64,000 bases of DNA from Desulfovibrionaceae bacterium. Its GTDB lineage: Bacteria; Desulfobacterota; Desulfovibrionia; Desulfovibrionales; Desulfovibrionaceae. Under the pieces are notes generated by a model. The model ran no database searches. It worked only from the letters and a program-made list of their open reading frames with translations, and had not been told where the DNA came from. The DNA is taken from NCBI GenBank assembly GCA_022510785.1, contig JAFLSV010000002.1, positions 62,001 through 126,000 on the forward strand. The letters run 5' to 3'. How positions within the stretch are numbered: position 1 is the stretch's first letter; each line of letters starts with the position of its first letter. This document shows, piece after piece, positions 17,812-25,143 of this stretch. The translations under genes and the position numbers were made by a program.

Positions 17812-20085
17812 TCAGCGCTTCGCCGCCGTGGTGCTTTTGGACGCCCTGGCCTGGGGCGCCCTGGGTTCCGCGGCCCTGGCTTTTGCCGCCCTGGCCTCCG
17901 CCGGCCTGGATTTTGCCGCCCTGGGTTCCGGTGTCCTGACCTTTGCCGCCTTGGGCTCCGCCGCCGCGGGTTTCACGGCTCTGGCTTCCGGAGTCTTGAG
18001 TTCCGCCGTTTTGGGTTCCGGAGCCTTAAGTTCCGCCTGTGTGGCCTGAGCCATCAGGCCGGAGTCTTCCATCCACACCACGCAGGGCAGGGGGCGGCCG
18101 TCGGCGTCCAGACAGGGAGTTCCCGGGGCCGGCTCCTGGCGGGCCACCACAAGGCCGTTGCCTTTGACATCGGGCACCGCGCCCGCCTCGGCGAACATTT
18201 CCATGGCCCGGCGCAGGCTCTGCCCCCGCACGTCGGGGGTCATGCCGGGCCGGACGCTGTTGACCGCGCTCTGTCTTGCCGCGGCGGGGCGGCTGCCCGC
18301 TCCCGGCTTCGGCGTGCTGTCCGTGGTGAAGATCACGCCGGGCAAATAGCCTCCGTAGGCCAGGGCGCGGCTGGCCACCTTCTGGAACACGGGCGCGGCC
18401 AGCACACCCCCGTACTGGGTGGTGGTGGGCTCGTCCAGAATGACGTAAATCACATAGCGCGGTTTGTCCGAGGGCACGATGCCCGCAAAGCTGGCGGTAC
18501 GCTTGTCCCCGTAGCCGCCCGCGCGGCCGGGCTCGGCCTTTTGGGCGGTGCCGGTCTTGCCGGCCACATGCAGGCCGGGGATCCGGGCGCGCTTGCCCGT
18601 GCCGTCGCCGTCCACGGTGTCTTCCATCATGCGCAGCACGGCGTGGGCGGTGGCCCGGCTGAAAATGCGCTGTTCCGCGCCGCTGGTGGCGTGTCCCCGT
18701 CCGTCCATGACAAGGCGGAGGGGCCGGAACTGCCCGTCGCCCGCCAGCACGGTAAAAGCCTGAACCATCTGAACGCCTGTCACGGAGACGCTTTGCCCGA
18801 ACCCGGCGGACATGAGGTCAACCTCGCTCCATTCCTGGGGCTGGCGCACGATGCCCCGGCTTTCGCCCACGCCGATGCCCGTGCGCTGGCCGAAGCCCAG
18901 GCGGGAGAGATAGGTGAAATAGGTGCGCGCGCCCACTTCCAGGGCAATTTTGGCCATGCCGATATTGCTGGAGTAGGGCAGAATTTTGGAGGCCTTCAGG
19001 TTGCCATAGGCCCGGCCGTCGTCGCGGATGACGGTTTTTTGCGTGTCCCACACGCCGTTTTCGCAGAAAAATTCGGTATCCTTGGTGATGGCGCCTTCTT
19101 CCAGAGCGGCCGCCATGAGGAAGGGCTTGAGCGTGGAGCCGGGCTCCAGGGCGTCGGCGGCCAGGCGGTTGCGGTACAGGGCTGGCGAGGAGCGCCTGAA
19201 ATCGTTGGGATTGAAAAAGGGGTACTGGGCCCAGGCCAGGATGTCGCCCGAGTTCACATCGGCGATGATCACCCCGCCCCAGCCGGCCTTGGCGGATTCC
19301 ACCGCCTCGGCAATGACGTCTTCGGCGATGAACTGAAGCTGCACGTCAAGGGTGAGATGCACGTCCTCGCCCCGGTTGTCGCCTTCGTTGTCCAGATAGA
19401 ACCTGCGGCCGGTGCCGTCGCGCTGGATGACGTTGCGCTGGCTCATGCCCGCCAGTACACCGTCGAAGGAATGTTCCAGGCCTTCCAGTCCCTTGTTGTC
19501 CAGCCCCACAAAGCCGAGCAGCTGCCCGGCCAGATGCCTGAAGGGATAGACCCGTTCGTATTCCCGTGTCATGCCCACGCCCGCCAGACCGGCCTTCTGC
19601 ACGGCCAGGGCCGTGGCGTCGTCCACCTTGCGGGCCAGCCACACAAAGGAACGCTTCTGGTTCATCTGGCGGATCAGGGCGTTCTGATCCGCGTTCAGGA
19701 TAGGGGCCAGGGCGGCGGCCGTCGCCTCGATGTCGGCCACGTCGCGCGGGTTGGCGTAGACCGAGCGGCATTCCACGCTGCGGGCCAGGGCCTGGCCGTT
19801 GCGATCGTAAATATTGCCGCGCCGGGCCTCCACAAGTTCGGTATACGAGTGCTGGCGCTCGGCCATGGTTTCAAGTTCAGGGCCGCGGATGAGCTGCACA
19901 TAGAAGGCCCGGCACCACAACAGAACCCACAGAGCGGCAAAAAGCCCGGCCGCCAGGCGAAAGCGCAGCCGTTCCCAGTCCACGCCGCTCCATGGGGAGA
20001 GGCGCGGGGGCAGTTCCCGGGCGGCGCTGCGCCGGTTGGGCCTGAAGCGGGTTTTCCGGGTGGAAAGTGTGCTGGTGGAACGCAT
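17812..20085 (-). CDS. ftsI: Septal transpeptidase FtsI (PBP3) with PASTA domain and long basic tail
   Basis: A 757-residue class B penicillin-binding protein that cross-links septal peptidoglycan with FtsW. After a basic N-terminus there is one membrane helix (about 44-62), a pedestal domain, and the transpeptidase motifs S317-T-L-K320 (catalytic serine), S372-S-N374 and K510-T-G512. A PASTA domain follows (about 616-673). The last 75 residues are a lysine-, alanine-, glutamate- and proline-rich repeat tail that should be periplasmic; such a tail is not part of the usual family. The ATG at 20083-20085 has GAGG six bases upstream. It lies 14 bases after ftsL. Confidence 0.95.
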   Translation of the reverse strand: MRSTSTLSTRKTRFRPNRRSAARELPPRLSPWSGVDWERLRFRLAAGLFAALWVLLWCRAFYVQLIRGPELETMAERQHSYTELVEARRGNIYDRNGQALARSVECRSVYANPRDVADIEATAAALAPILNADQNALIRQMNQKRSFVWLARKVDDATALAVQKAGLAGVGMTREYERVYPFRHLAGQLLGFVGLDNKGLEGLEHSFDGVLAGMSQRNVIQRDGTGRRFYLDNEGDNRGEDVHLTLDVQLQFIAEDVIAEAVESAKAGWGGVIIADVNSGDILAWAQYPFFNPNDFRRSSPALYRNRLAADALEPGSTLKPFLMAAALEEGAITKDTEFFCENGVWDTQKTVIRDDGRAYGNLKASKILPYSSNIGMAKIALEVGARTYFTYLSRLGFGQRTGIGVGESRGIVRQPQEWSEVDLMSAGFGQSVSVTGVQMVQAFTVLAGDGQFRPLRLVMDGRGHATSGAEQRIFSRATAHAVLRMMEDTVDGDGTGKRARIPGLHVAGKTGTAQKAEPGRAGGYGDKRTASFAGIVPSDKPRYVIYVILDEPTTTQYGGVLAAPVFQKVASRALAYGGYLPGVIFTTDSTPKPGAGSRPAAARQSAVNSVRPGMTPDVRGQSLRRAMEMFAEAGAVPDVKGNGLVVARQEPAPGTPCLDADGRPLPCVVWMEDSGLMAQATQAELKAPEPKTAELKTPEARAVKPAAAEPKAAKVRTPEPRAAKSRPAEARAAKARAAEPRAPQARASKSTTAAKR
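17830..18045 (-). repeat. Degenerate repeats coding the FtsI C-terminal tail
   Basis: The DNA encoding the FtsI tail is built from imperfect repeats of GCCGCCCTGG- and GGTTCCGG-like units (plus-strand view) with a spacing of roughly 15 and 30 bases. They encode short runs of the type AxEPKAAK. Repeats of this kind can change length by slippage, so tail length may vary between strains. Confidence 0.5.
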
Positions 20086-20099
20086 CCCGATCCTCGAGG

Positions 20100-20450
20100 T
20101 CACAGGGTTTCCGCGCTTTCAGGCGCGTCATGCTTGTTTTCGGGCGAGGCGCCAGGCGCCGGGGGAACTTCCAGACGGCGCACCTGCCCGGGGTCGGCCA
20201 TGCCCATGCCCAGCTGTTCGGCCTTGCCGCCCAGCGCATAGGGCGAAAGCAGCGTGTCGCGCTCCACTTCCAGCTTGCCCACATGGGCGCGGGCTTCGTC
20301 AACTTTGAGCTGGAGCTGATGAATGCTGTAGGCCGTGTCATTGCGGTCAATGCTCAGCCATACCAGACAGAGGCCCAGCACCATACTGGACAAGAGCGAC
20401 AGGATGAGCGTCAGGAGCCAGCCTCCGCTGCCCAGGGTGGAACGACTCAT
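20100..20450 (-). CDS. ftsL: Cell division protein FtsL
   Basis: A 116-residue bitopic protein with a short cytoplasmic start, a membrane helix at about 10-33 (GWLLTLILSLLSSMVLGLCL) and a heptad-containing coiled coil (HQLQLKVDEARAHVGKLEVERD), the layout expected of FtsL. It is assigned mainly by position between rsmH and ftsI and by architecture, since FtsL sequences diverge strongly. Its ATG overlaps the rsmH stop (ATGA). It should form the FtsQLB complex in the periplasm with FtsQ. Confidence 0.85.
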   Translation of the reverse strand: MSRSTLGSGGWLLTLILSLLSSMVLGLCLVWLSIDRNDTAYSIHQLQLKVDEARAHVGKLEVERDTLLSPYALGGKAEQLGMGMADPGQVRRLEVPPAPGASPENKHDAPESAETL

Positions 20451-21481
20451 GGCCGCCCCCCGGCTGTTGCGGGCGCCGCCTTTTCCCCCGTTTTTTCCAC
20501 CGCCCGCAGTCTGGCGCTGGCCGCGCGCGGGTTGCGGGCGCATTCCTCCCGCGAGGGAAGGACGGGCCTGCGGGTGATGAGCCGCGCTTCGGCCTTGTGC
20601 CCGCACACGCAGCGGGGCAGATGGGGCGGACACAGGCAGTCCGTGCTCCACAGGCGGAAGCGCCGCTTCACCGCCCTGTCCTCCAGGGAATGAAAGGAAA
20701 TGATGACCAGGCGCCCGCCCCGGGCCAGACGCGGCAGAACGGCGTCAAGGAAGCGTTCAAGCTGGCCCATTTCGTCATTGACGGCCATGCGCAGGGCCTG
20801 AAAGGTGCGGGTGGCCGGATGATTGCGGGCTTTTGCCCTCCATGCGGCCGGGTAGGCCAGGCGCACAATTTCGGCCAGCCGGGCCGTGCTTTCAATGGGA
20901 GCGCGTTCCCGTTCCTCCACAATGGCCCGGGCGATGCGGCCGGCCTGCGGGTCTTCGCCGTATTCCTCGATGATCCGCTTCAGGGTCTGAAAGTCGGCCC
21001 GGTTGACCAGTTCGCGGGCGGAGGCGTTGTGCGGGCCCTGGCCGGACCGGGGCAGCGTGCCCATGTCCATGCGCATGTCCAGGGGGCCGTCGCCATGCAG
21101 GCTGAAGCCCCGGGCACTCACGTCGAGCTGCAGGGAGGACACGCCGAGATCGAGCAGAAAGCCGTCCGCCGTGTCCCAGCCCAGATCGTCCAGCGCGTCG
21201 GCAATGTGATCAAAGGTTGCGGCCGTGATGCGGCAGCGCCCGGCCCAGGGGGCCAGCCGCTCGGCGGCCCGGGTTCTGGCCTGGGGGTCGCGATCCAGGC
21301 CGCACAGCCAGGCCCTGCCGCCGGTGCGCTCCATGAGCGCCGAGGCGTGCCCGGCCAGCCCCAGGGTGCCGTCCACATAGCGCCCCTCCGGCCGGGGATT
21401 CAGCATGGTGAGCGCCTCGTCGAGCAGCACGGGCTGGTGTTCGGCTGTCTGCGGGGTGGGGGAGAGGGCGGGCATGGTCAT
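20447..21481 (-). CDS. rsmH: 16S rRNA (cytosine(1402)-N(4))-methyltransferase RsmH
   Basis: A 344-residue SAM-dependent methyltransferase (formerly MraW) that modifies C1402 of 16S rRNA. Family motifs are HQPVLLDEAL, YVDGTLGLAGHASAL, DGFLLDLGVSSLQLD and the C-terminal HSLEDRAVKRRF. An ATG two codons downstream (21473-21475) is an equally possible start. No clear Shine-Dalgarno sequence is visible, so coupling to mraZ, 11 bases upstream, is likely. Confidence 0.95.
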   Translation of the reverse strand: MTMPALSPTPQTAEHQPVLLDEALTMLNPRPEGRYVDGTLGLAGHASALMERTGGRAWLCGLDRDPQARTRAAERLAPWAGRCRITAATFDHIADALDDLGWDTADGFLLDLGVSSLQLDVSARGFSLHGDGPLDMRMDMGTLPRSGQGPHNASARELVNRADFQTLKRIIEEYGEDPQAGRIARAIVEERERAPIESTARLAEIVRLAYPAAWRAKARNHPATRTFQALRMAVNDEMGQLERFLDAVLPRLARGGRLVIISFHSLEDRAVKRRFRLWSTDCLCPPHLPRCVCGHKAEARLITRRPVLPSREECARNPRAASARLRAVEKTGEKAAPATAGGRP

Positions 21482-21492
21482 GGCGGGCGGGG

Positions 21493-22020
21493 TTAAAGGG
21501 CGAAATCAATACCGCTGGCGGCCAGTTCTTCGCTGACATCGTCCAGCCTTTGCGAATCCATGTTCGCCCTGAGTCTTTCAGGGTTCCACAGCTCAAAGCG
21601 GTTGATAAGGCCCAGAATCACAACGTCCTTGCCGAGGCCGGCGTAGTCGCGGTGATCCTGCGACAGGCGCACCCGTCCCTGAGCGTCCAGGGTCTGCACC
21701 TCGGCCCCGCCAATGAGCAGGCGGCGGAAGGCGCGTACCTTGGGCGAAGGGGTGCGCAGGCGGGCAAATTTGTGTTCCAGCTCAACCCAGTCGGCCCAGG
21801 GATAGGCCGCCAGGCAGTCGTCGTAGGTGGTGATGACAAAGCGCAGATCTCCGGCCACGGAGGCTTCGGGGCTTGCGGGCAGCGCCGGCGCAGCGGCCTG
21901 ATCCATTCCGGACTCGGCAGATGCGCGACCACGCGCCGCCAGGCTTTCGCGGAATTCCGGCGGAAGCATAAGGCGGCCCTTGGGATCCAGGCTGCGGGAA
22001 GATCGGCCTCTGAAATACAT
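21493..22020 (-). CDS. mraZ: Transcriptional regulator MraZ
   Basis: A 175-residue AbrB-fold DNA-binding protein, first gene of the dcw cluster and in other bacteria its repressor. Two tandem half-domains are visible ([14 protein letters not shown] near residue 12 and [18 protein letters not shown] near 115). Between them is a low-complexity insert of about 25 residues (alanine, proline and serine rich) that makes the protein longer than the usual ~145. The start at 22018-22020 ([12 protein letters not shown]) is the family start. Four repeats matching the MraZ operator lie directly upstream. Confidence 0.93.
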   Translation of the reverse strand: MYFRGRSSRSLDPKGRLMLPPEFRESLAARGRASAESGMDQAAAPALPASPEASVAGDLRFVITTYDDCLAAYPWADWVELEHKFARLRTPSPKVRAFRRLLIGGAEVQTLDAQGRVRLSQDHRDYAGLGKDVVILGLINRFELWNPERLRANMDSQRLDDVSEELAASGIDFAL

Positions 22021-22021
22021 G

Positions 22022-22061
22022 ATTATCCCACTTCTTACCACTTTTTCCCACAATCTTCCAA
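22022..22061 (-). promoter_or_regulatory. MraZ operator: four 10-nt direct repeats
   Basis: On the minus strand the 40 bases before the mraZ start consist of four decamers: TTGGAAGATT, GTGGGAAAAA, GTGGTAAGAA and GTGGGATAAT. The recurring GTGGG-type core at 10-base spacing is the arrangement known for MraZ binding (TGGGN repeats). The array runs from the -10 hexamer to the mraZ ribosome binding site, so bound MraZ would block both. Confidence 0.85.
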
Positions 22062-22078
22062 AACCTCGAGAGTGTCAA
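22050..22078 (-). promoter_or_regulatory. Main dcw promoter
   Basis: Minus strand: a perfect TTGACA (22078-22073), a 17-base spacer and GATTGT (22055-22050). It gives a start point near 22043, inside the MraZ repeat array, and a leader of about 20 bases. Confidence 0.65.
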
Positions 22079-22108
22079 GAGAGGCATGCTGCGCGGACAC
22101 GTGAGATG

Positions 22109-22144
22109 CCCTGCAGCTCTTTGCAGGGAAACAACAATTTTTTT
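22109..22144 (+). other. Hairpin followed by a run of seven T
   Basis: CCCTGCA (22109-22115) and TGCAGGG (22122-22128) form a 7-bp stem; a T7 run follows at 22138-22144. It lies upstream of the dcw promoter with no plus-strand gene before it. It could end stray transcription or belong to an unannotated short RNA. The region from here to the pyk promoter (about 350 bases) contains otherwise only a short direct repeat. Confidence 0.3.
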
Positions 22145-22394
22145 ATGTGAAATTTCTGTGGGTTAGCGTGGCATTTCAACGCCTGATCCGTGTCCCCGGC
22201 GTGTGAGAGAGTGACGGACGCCTTGGGCCGGGCAGAGCCCGTCTGCCGAAAAATGTCTGTTTTTTCAGCGGGTACACGCTGCCGGGTTGAATTTTTTTCA
22301 GGCCGGATGGCGGCAGAAAATATTTTTTTTCACGCCGGAATGATGCGGAGCCCGTCCCCGGCGCGAGGGCGCCGCGCCAGCCTTGGTATGGCCG

Positions 22395-22447
22395 CCCCGT
22401 GCCCCGCCGGCGCGGGAAGGCGCGGATTGCACCCCGTGCCCCGCCGG
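22395..22447. repeat. 16-bp direct repeat in the mraZ-pyk gap
   Basis: CCCCGTGCCCCGCCGG occurs at 22395-22410 and again at 22432-22447, a period of 37 bases. No function is apparent. Confidence 0.6.
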
Positions 22448-22493
22448 GCGGGGGCATTGTGTTCCTCCCCGGGCTCGACATCTTGCCGATTTT

Positions 22494-22522
22494 TTGACAA
22501 AGAAAGAGAAGAAATTTTTAAG
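22494..22522 (+). promoter_or_regulatory. Candidate pyk promoter
   Basis: TTGACA (22494-22499), a 17-base A-rich spacer and TTTAAG (22517-22522) on the plus strand, about 115 bases before the pyk start. Confidence 0.5.
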
Positions 22523-22645
22523 TCGGCATCCGGGCAAATCCCTTGCGCAAAAGGGGAACGCTTTTTACGCTTTAGCCGGGCCGCGCGGGTTCTTTGGGCG
22601 AGAGGCGCGCGGGGTGGGAATAACCTCAGGAAAAAGGATTGTGCC

Positions 22646-24058
22646 ATGCGGACAAAAATTATCGCCACAGTGGGGCCTGCCAGCAGTTCACGCGACATGC
22701 TGGCGCGTCTGGCCGAAGCCGGCGTCGCTATTTTCCGCCTCAATTTTTCCCACGGCGATGTGGCTTTTTTCCGGCGGATTGTCGATGACATCCGTTCCAT
22801 TGAGCAGGAACGGGGCAAACCCCTGACCATTCTCCAGGATCTGCCCGGGCCGAAAATCCGCATCGGCGTGCTGCCTGACAACCAGCTGACCGTGAACAAG
22901 GGGGATAAACTGATTCTGGGGCCTGAGGCGCAGAAGGGCGATGCCCTGCCTCTCCTGCCCTTTGACAATCAGCAGCTTCTGAAGGACATGTCCCCGGAAG
23001 ACCTTCTGGTTCTGGCTGACGGGGGCCTTCGCTTCCGGGTTCGCGAGCGGCTGGCCGACGGCCGGGTGATTATCGAGGCGCGCGGCACCGGCATTATCAC
23101 CTCGCGCAAGGGACTGGCCCTGCCCGGCAAAACCGTGGCCCTGCCCGCAATTACCGACAAGGATCGCAAAAACCTGGCCATCGGCCTGGAGCTGGGTGTG
23201 GACGCGGTGGCCGTGTCTTTTGTGCAGAACGCCGCCGACATCCGCCAGGCCAAGGCCCTGCTGAAGGAGGCGGGCCGGAACCTGCCCGTGGTGGCCAAGC
23301 TGGAGCGGCGCAACGCCGTGGACAATCTGGCTTCCATTCTGGCCGAGACCGACATGGTGATGGTGGCACGCGGCGATCTGGGGGTGGAATGTCCCCTGCC
23401 CGAGCTGCCCGCCCTGCAGAAGCGCATCATCCGGGCCTGCAATCTGGCCTCCAAGCCGGTCATTGTGGCCACCCAGATGCTGCTGTCTATGGTCAGCAAC
23501 CCCATTCCCACCCGGGCGGAAACCACAGACGTGGCCAACGCCGTGCTGGACGGGGCGGACTGCGTGATGATGTCGGAAGAGACGGCCATGGGCAACTACC
23601 CGGTGGAAACCGTGGCCTATATGCGCCAGATCACGGGCGAAGCGGAAAATTACCTGGAGGAAACGCGCAGGCTCATCGAACCCGAAGCGCGCAGCGGGCC
23701 GCCCGAGTTTCTGGCCTACGCGGCGTGCCTGCTGGCCGAAAAAACCGGCGCCAGGGCCCTGGCGGCCCACTCCATGTCCGGATCGGCGGCCCGGCTTCTG
23801 GCCGCGTGCCGGCCGGCCCAGCCCATACACGCCCTGACCACCGACATGAGCGTGGTGCGCGCGCTCAATTTTACCTGGGGCGTCCAGCCCCATTGCGTGG
23901 AAGAAAACCCCGACCTGAGTCATCTGCAGCGGGTGCAGCGCTTTATCGACAGCACGCCCTCCTTCCCTGTGGGCGAAGACGTGGTGATCACGGCGGGAGA
24001 ACCCTCGCCGGGGCAGCCGCGACCCGGTACCAATCTTGTCAAAATCTACAGGAAGTAG
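22646..24058 (+). CDS. pyk: Pyruvate kinase
   Basis: A 470-residue glycolytic enzyme converting phosphoenolpyruvate and ADP to pyruvate and ATP. It begins MRTKIIATVGPASSS. It shows the LPGPKIRIG substrate loop, the catalytic lysine region KLERRNAVDN, the MVARGDLGVE metal-binding motif and VATQMLLSMVSNPIPTRAE. The ATG at 22646 has AAGGA seven bases upstream. A much longer frame reaching to 22190 lacks family similarity and overlaps the promoter. The HD-GYP gene begins 1 base past its stop. Confidence 0.96.
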   Translation: MRTKIIATVGPASSSRDMLARLAEAGVAIFRLNFSHGDVAFFRRIVDDIRSIEQERGKPLTILQDLPGPKIRIGVLPDNQLTVNKGDKLILGPEAQKGDALPLLPFDNQQLLKDMSPEDLLVLADGGLRFRVRERLADGRVIIEARGTGIITSRKGLALPGKTVALPAITDKDRKNLAIGLELGVDAVAVSFVQNAADIRQAKALLKEAGRNLPVVAKLERRNAVDNLASILAETDMVMVARGDLGVECPLPELPALQKRIIRACNLASKPVIVATQMLLSMVSNPIPTRAETTDVANAVLDGADCVMMSEETAMGNYPVETVAYMRQITGEAENYLEETRRLIEPEARSGPPEFLAYAACLLAEKTGARALAAHSMSGSAARLLAACRPAQPIHALTTDMSVVRALNFTWGVQPHCVEENPDLSHLQRVQRFIDSTPSFPVGEDVVITAGEPSPGQPRPGTNLVKIYRK

Positions 24059-24059
24059 C

Positions 24060-25139
24060 ATGTCCAAAATGCAAAAAGCCGCGGTGCCTGACAATATTTC
24101 GGAAGAATACTACCAGATCAGCGAAGAAATATTGTCCAGTTTTTCCAAGTATCGGCCCCCTGTTGATCTGTTTCAGTTCAGGGAAGACATTGCCCAGCTG
24201 TACCCCTTGTACCGCAAGGGCCAGCGCCTGACCAACGAACAGGTTGACGAGGTGCAGGCCCTGTGCCGCGACGGGTCGCTCTTTGTGGCGCGCAGTGATC
24301 ATTCCATCTATGTGGAACACATTGCCAAGCAGGCCGACCTGGTGCTGGTGGATGTCAACCTCAAGGAAAGCGAGGTGGCTGACATTCTGCTGCGCGCCCT
24401 GGAAATGCGCCTGACGGACTTCATGGAACAACCGGTGACGGCCTGCTTTGAGCCCCTGTACAAGGATCTCATGGTTCTCACCGAGTACCTGACGCAGGAT
24501 CGTTTTCGCGCCCGGCTCTTCATGCGCCGCCTGCCCACGGAGGACAAGGGCGTGGTCGTCCATTCCATCAGCGTGATGACTATTGGGCTGTGGCTGCATC
24601 TGGAACATGTGCAGCAGGGCGAGTTCAAGCGCCGTTTTCTGGATCGCCTGGCCCTGGGCCTTTTGCTGCACGACGTGGGCCTGACCAAGGTGCCGGCGTA
24701 TATCCGCGAAAAAAGCACACCCCTCAAGGCGGACGAGTGGGAAAAGATATACGCTCATTCCCTGGCCGGCATTAAAATGATGCAGAAGCTCAACCTGTCC
24801 TTTGATGAGCTCAATGGCGTCATTCTGCATCATCACGAGCGCCTGGACGGCAGCGGCTACCCGCAGAAGCTCAAAGGCGAGGCCATCAGCGCGGTGGGCA
24901 GAATCGCGGCCGTGGCCGACTCTTTCGCGGCCATGATCACCAAGCGTTCCTATGCCCCGGCCAAAAAGCCCGTGGATGCCGCCCGGGAACTGGCCGCGGA
25001 CAAGGTTAAATATGACGTCCGCTATACCACGCCCCTGCAAACCGCCTATCTGACCGGGCTTTTTGGCGCGTCGGGGCAGGCCGCTCCCGGCAAGGAGGCC
25101 GGAGCCGCTCCCGAAAAGGCGGAAGGCTCCAAGGCCTGA
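24060..25139 (+). CDS. HD-GYP domain protein, probable c-di-GMP phosphodiesterase
   Basis: A 359-residue cytosolic protein. The C-terminal half is an HD-GYP domain with H168, H204-D205 (LLHDVG), H233, HHH at 257-259 and DGSGYP at 263-268, so the metal ligands and the GYP signature look intact. Such domains hydrolyse cyclic di-GMP. The N-terminal 150 residues resemble no named sensor and have no membrane segment. It starts 1 base after pyk with AGGA upstream, and the dynamin-like gene follows after 4 bases, so all three are probably co-transcribed. Confidence 0.85.
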   Translation: MSKMQKAAVPDNISEEYYQISEEILSSFSKYRPPVDLFQFREDIAQLYPLYRKGQRLTNEQVDEVQALCRDGSLFVARSDHSIYVEHIAKQADLVLVDVNLKESEVADILLRALEMRLTDFMEQPVTACFEPLYKDLMVLTEYLTQDRFRARLFMRRLPTEDKGVVVHSISVMTIGLWLHLEHVQQGEFKRRFLDRLALGLLLHDVGLTKVPAYIREKSTPLKADEWEKIYAHSLAGIKMMQKLNLSFDELNGVILHHHERLDGSGYPQKLKGEAISAVGRIAAVADSFAAMITKRSYAPAKKPVDAARELAADKVKYDVRYTTPLQTAYLTGLFGASGQAAPGKEAGAAPEKAEGSKA

Positions 25140-25143
25140 GCCT

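Noticed and set aside
17794..20241. Open frame of 815 codons on the plus strand across ftsI
   Set aside because: It mirrors the ftsI coding strand. The product is low complexity and has no ribosome binding site.
22249..22300. Possible further copy of the CTTTC/GTGAAWG element upstream of pyk
   Set aside because: It shares a TTGAATTT-like stretch with the 38.3-kb region but lacks both CTTTC and GTGAAWG at the right spacing, so it is not counted.
22190..22645. N-terminal extension of pyruvate kinase by 152 codons
   Set aside because: The extension has no similarity to pyruvate kinase and covers the promoter; the ATG at 22646 has a good ribosome binding site and the canonical start.
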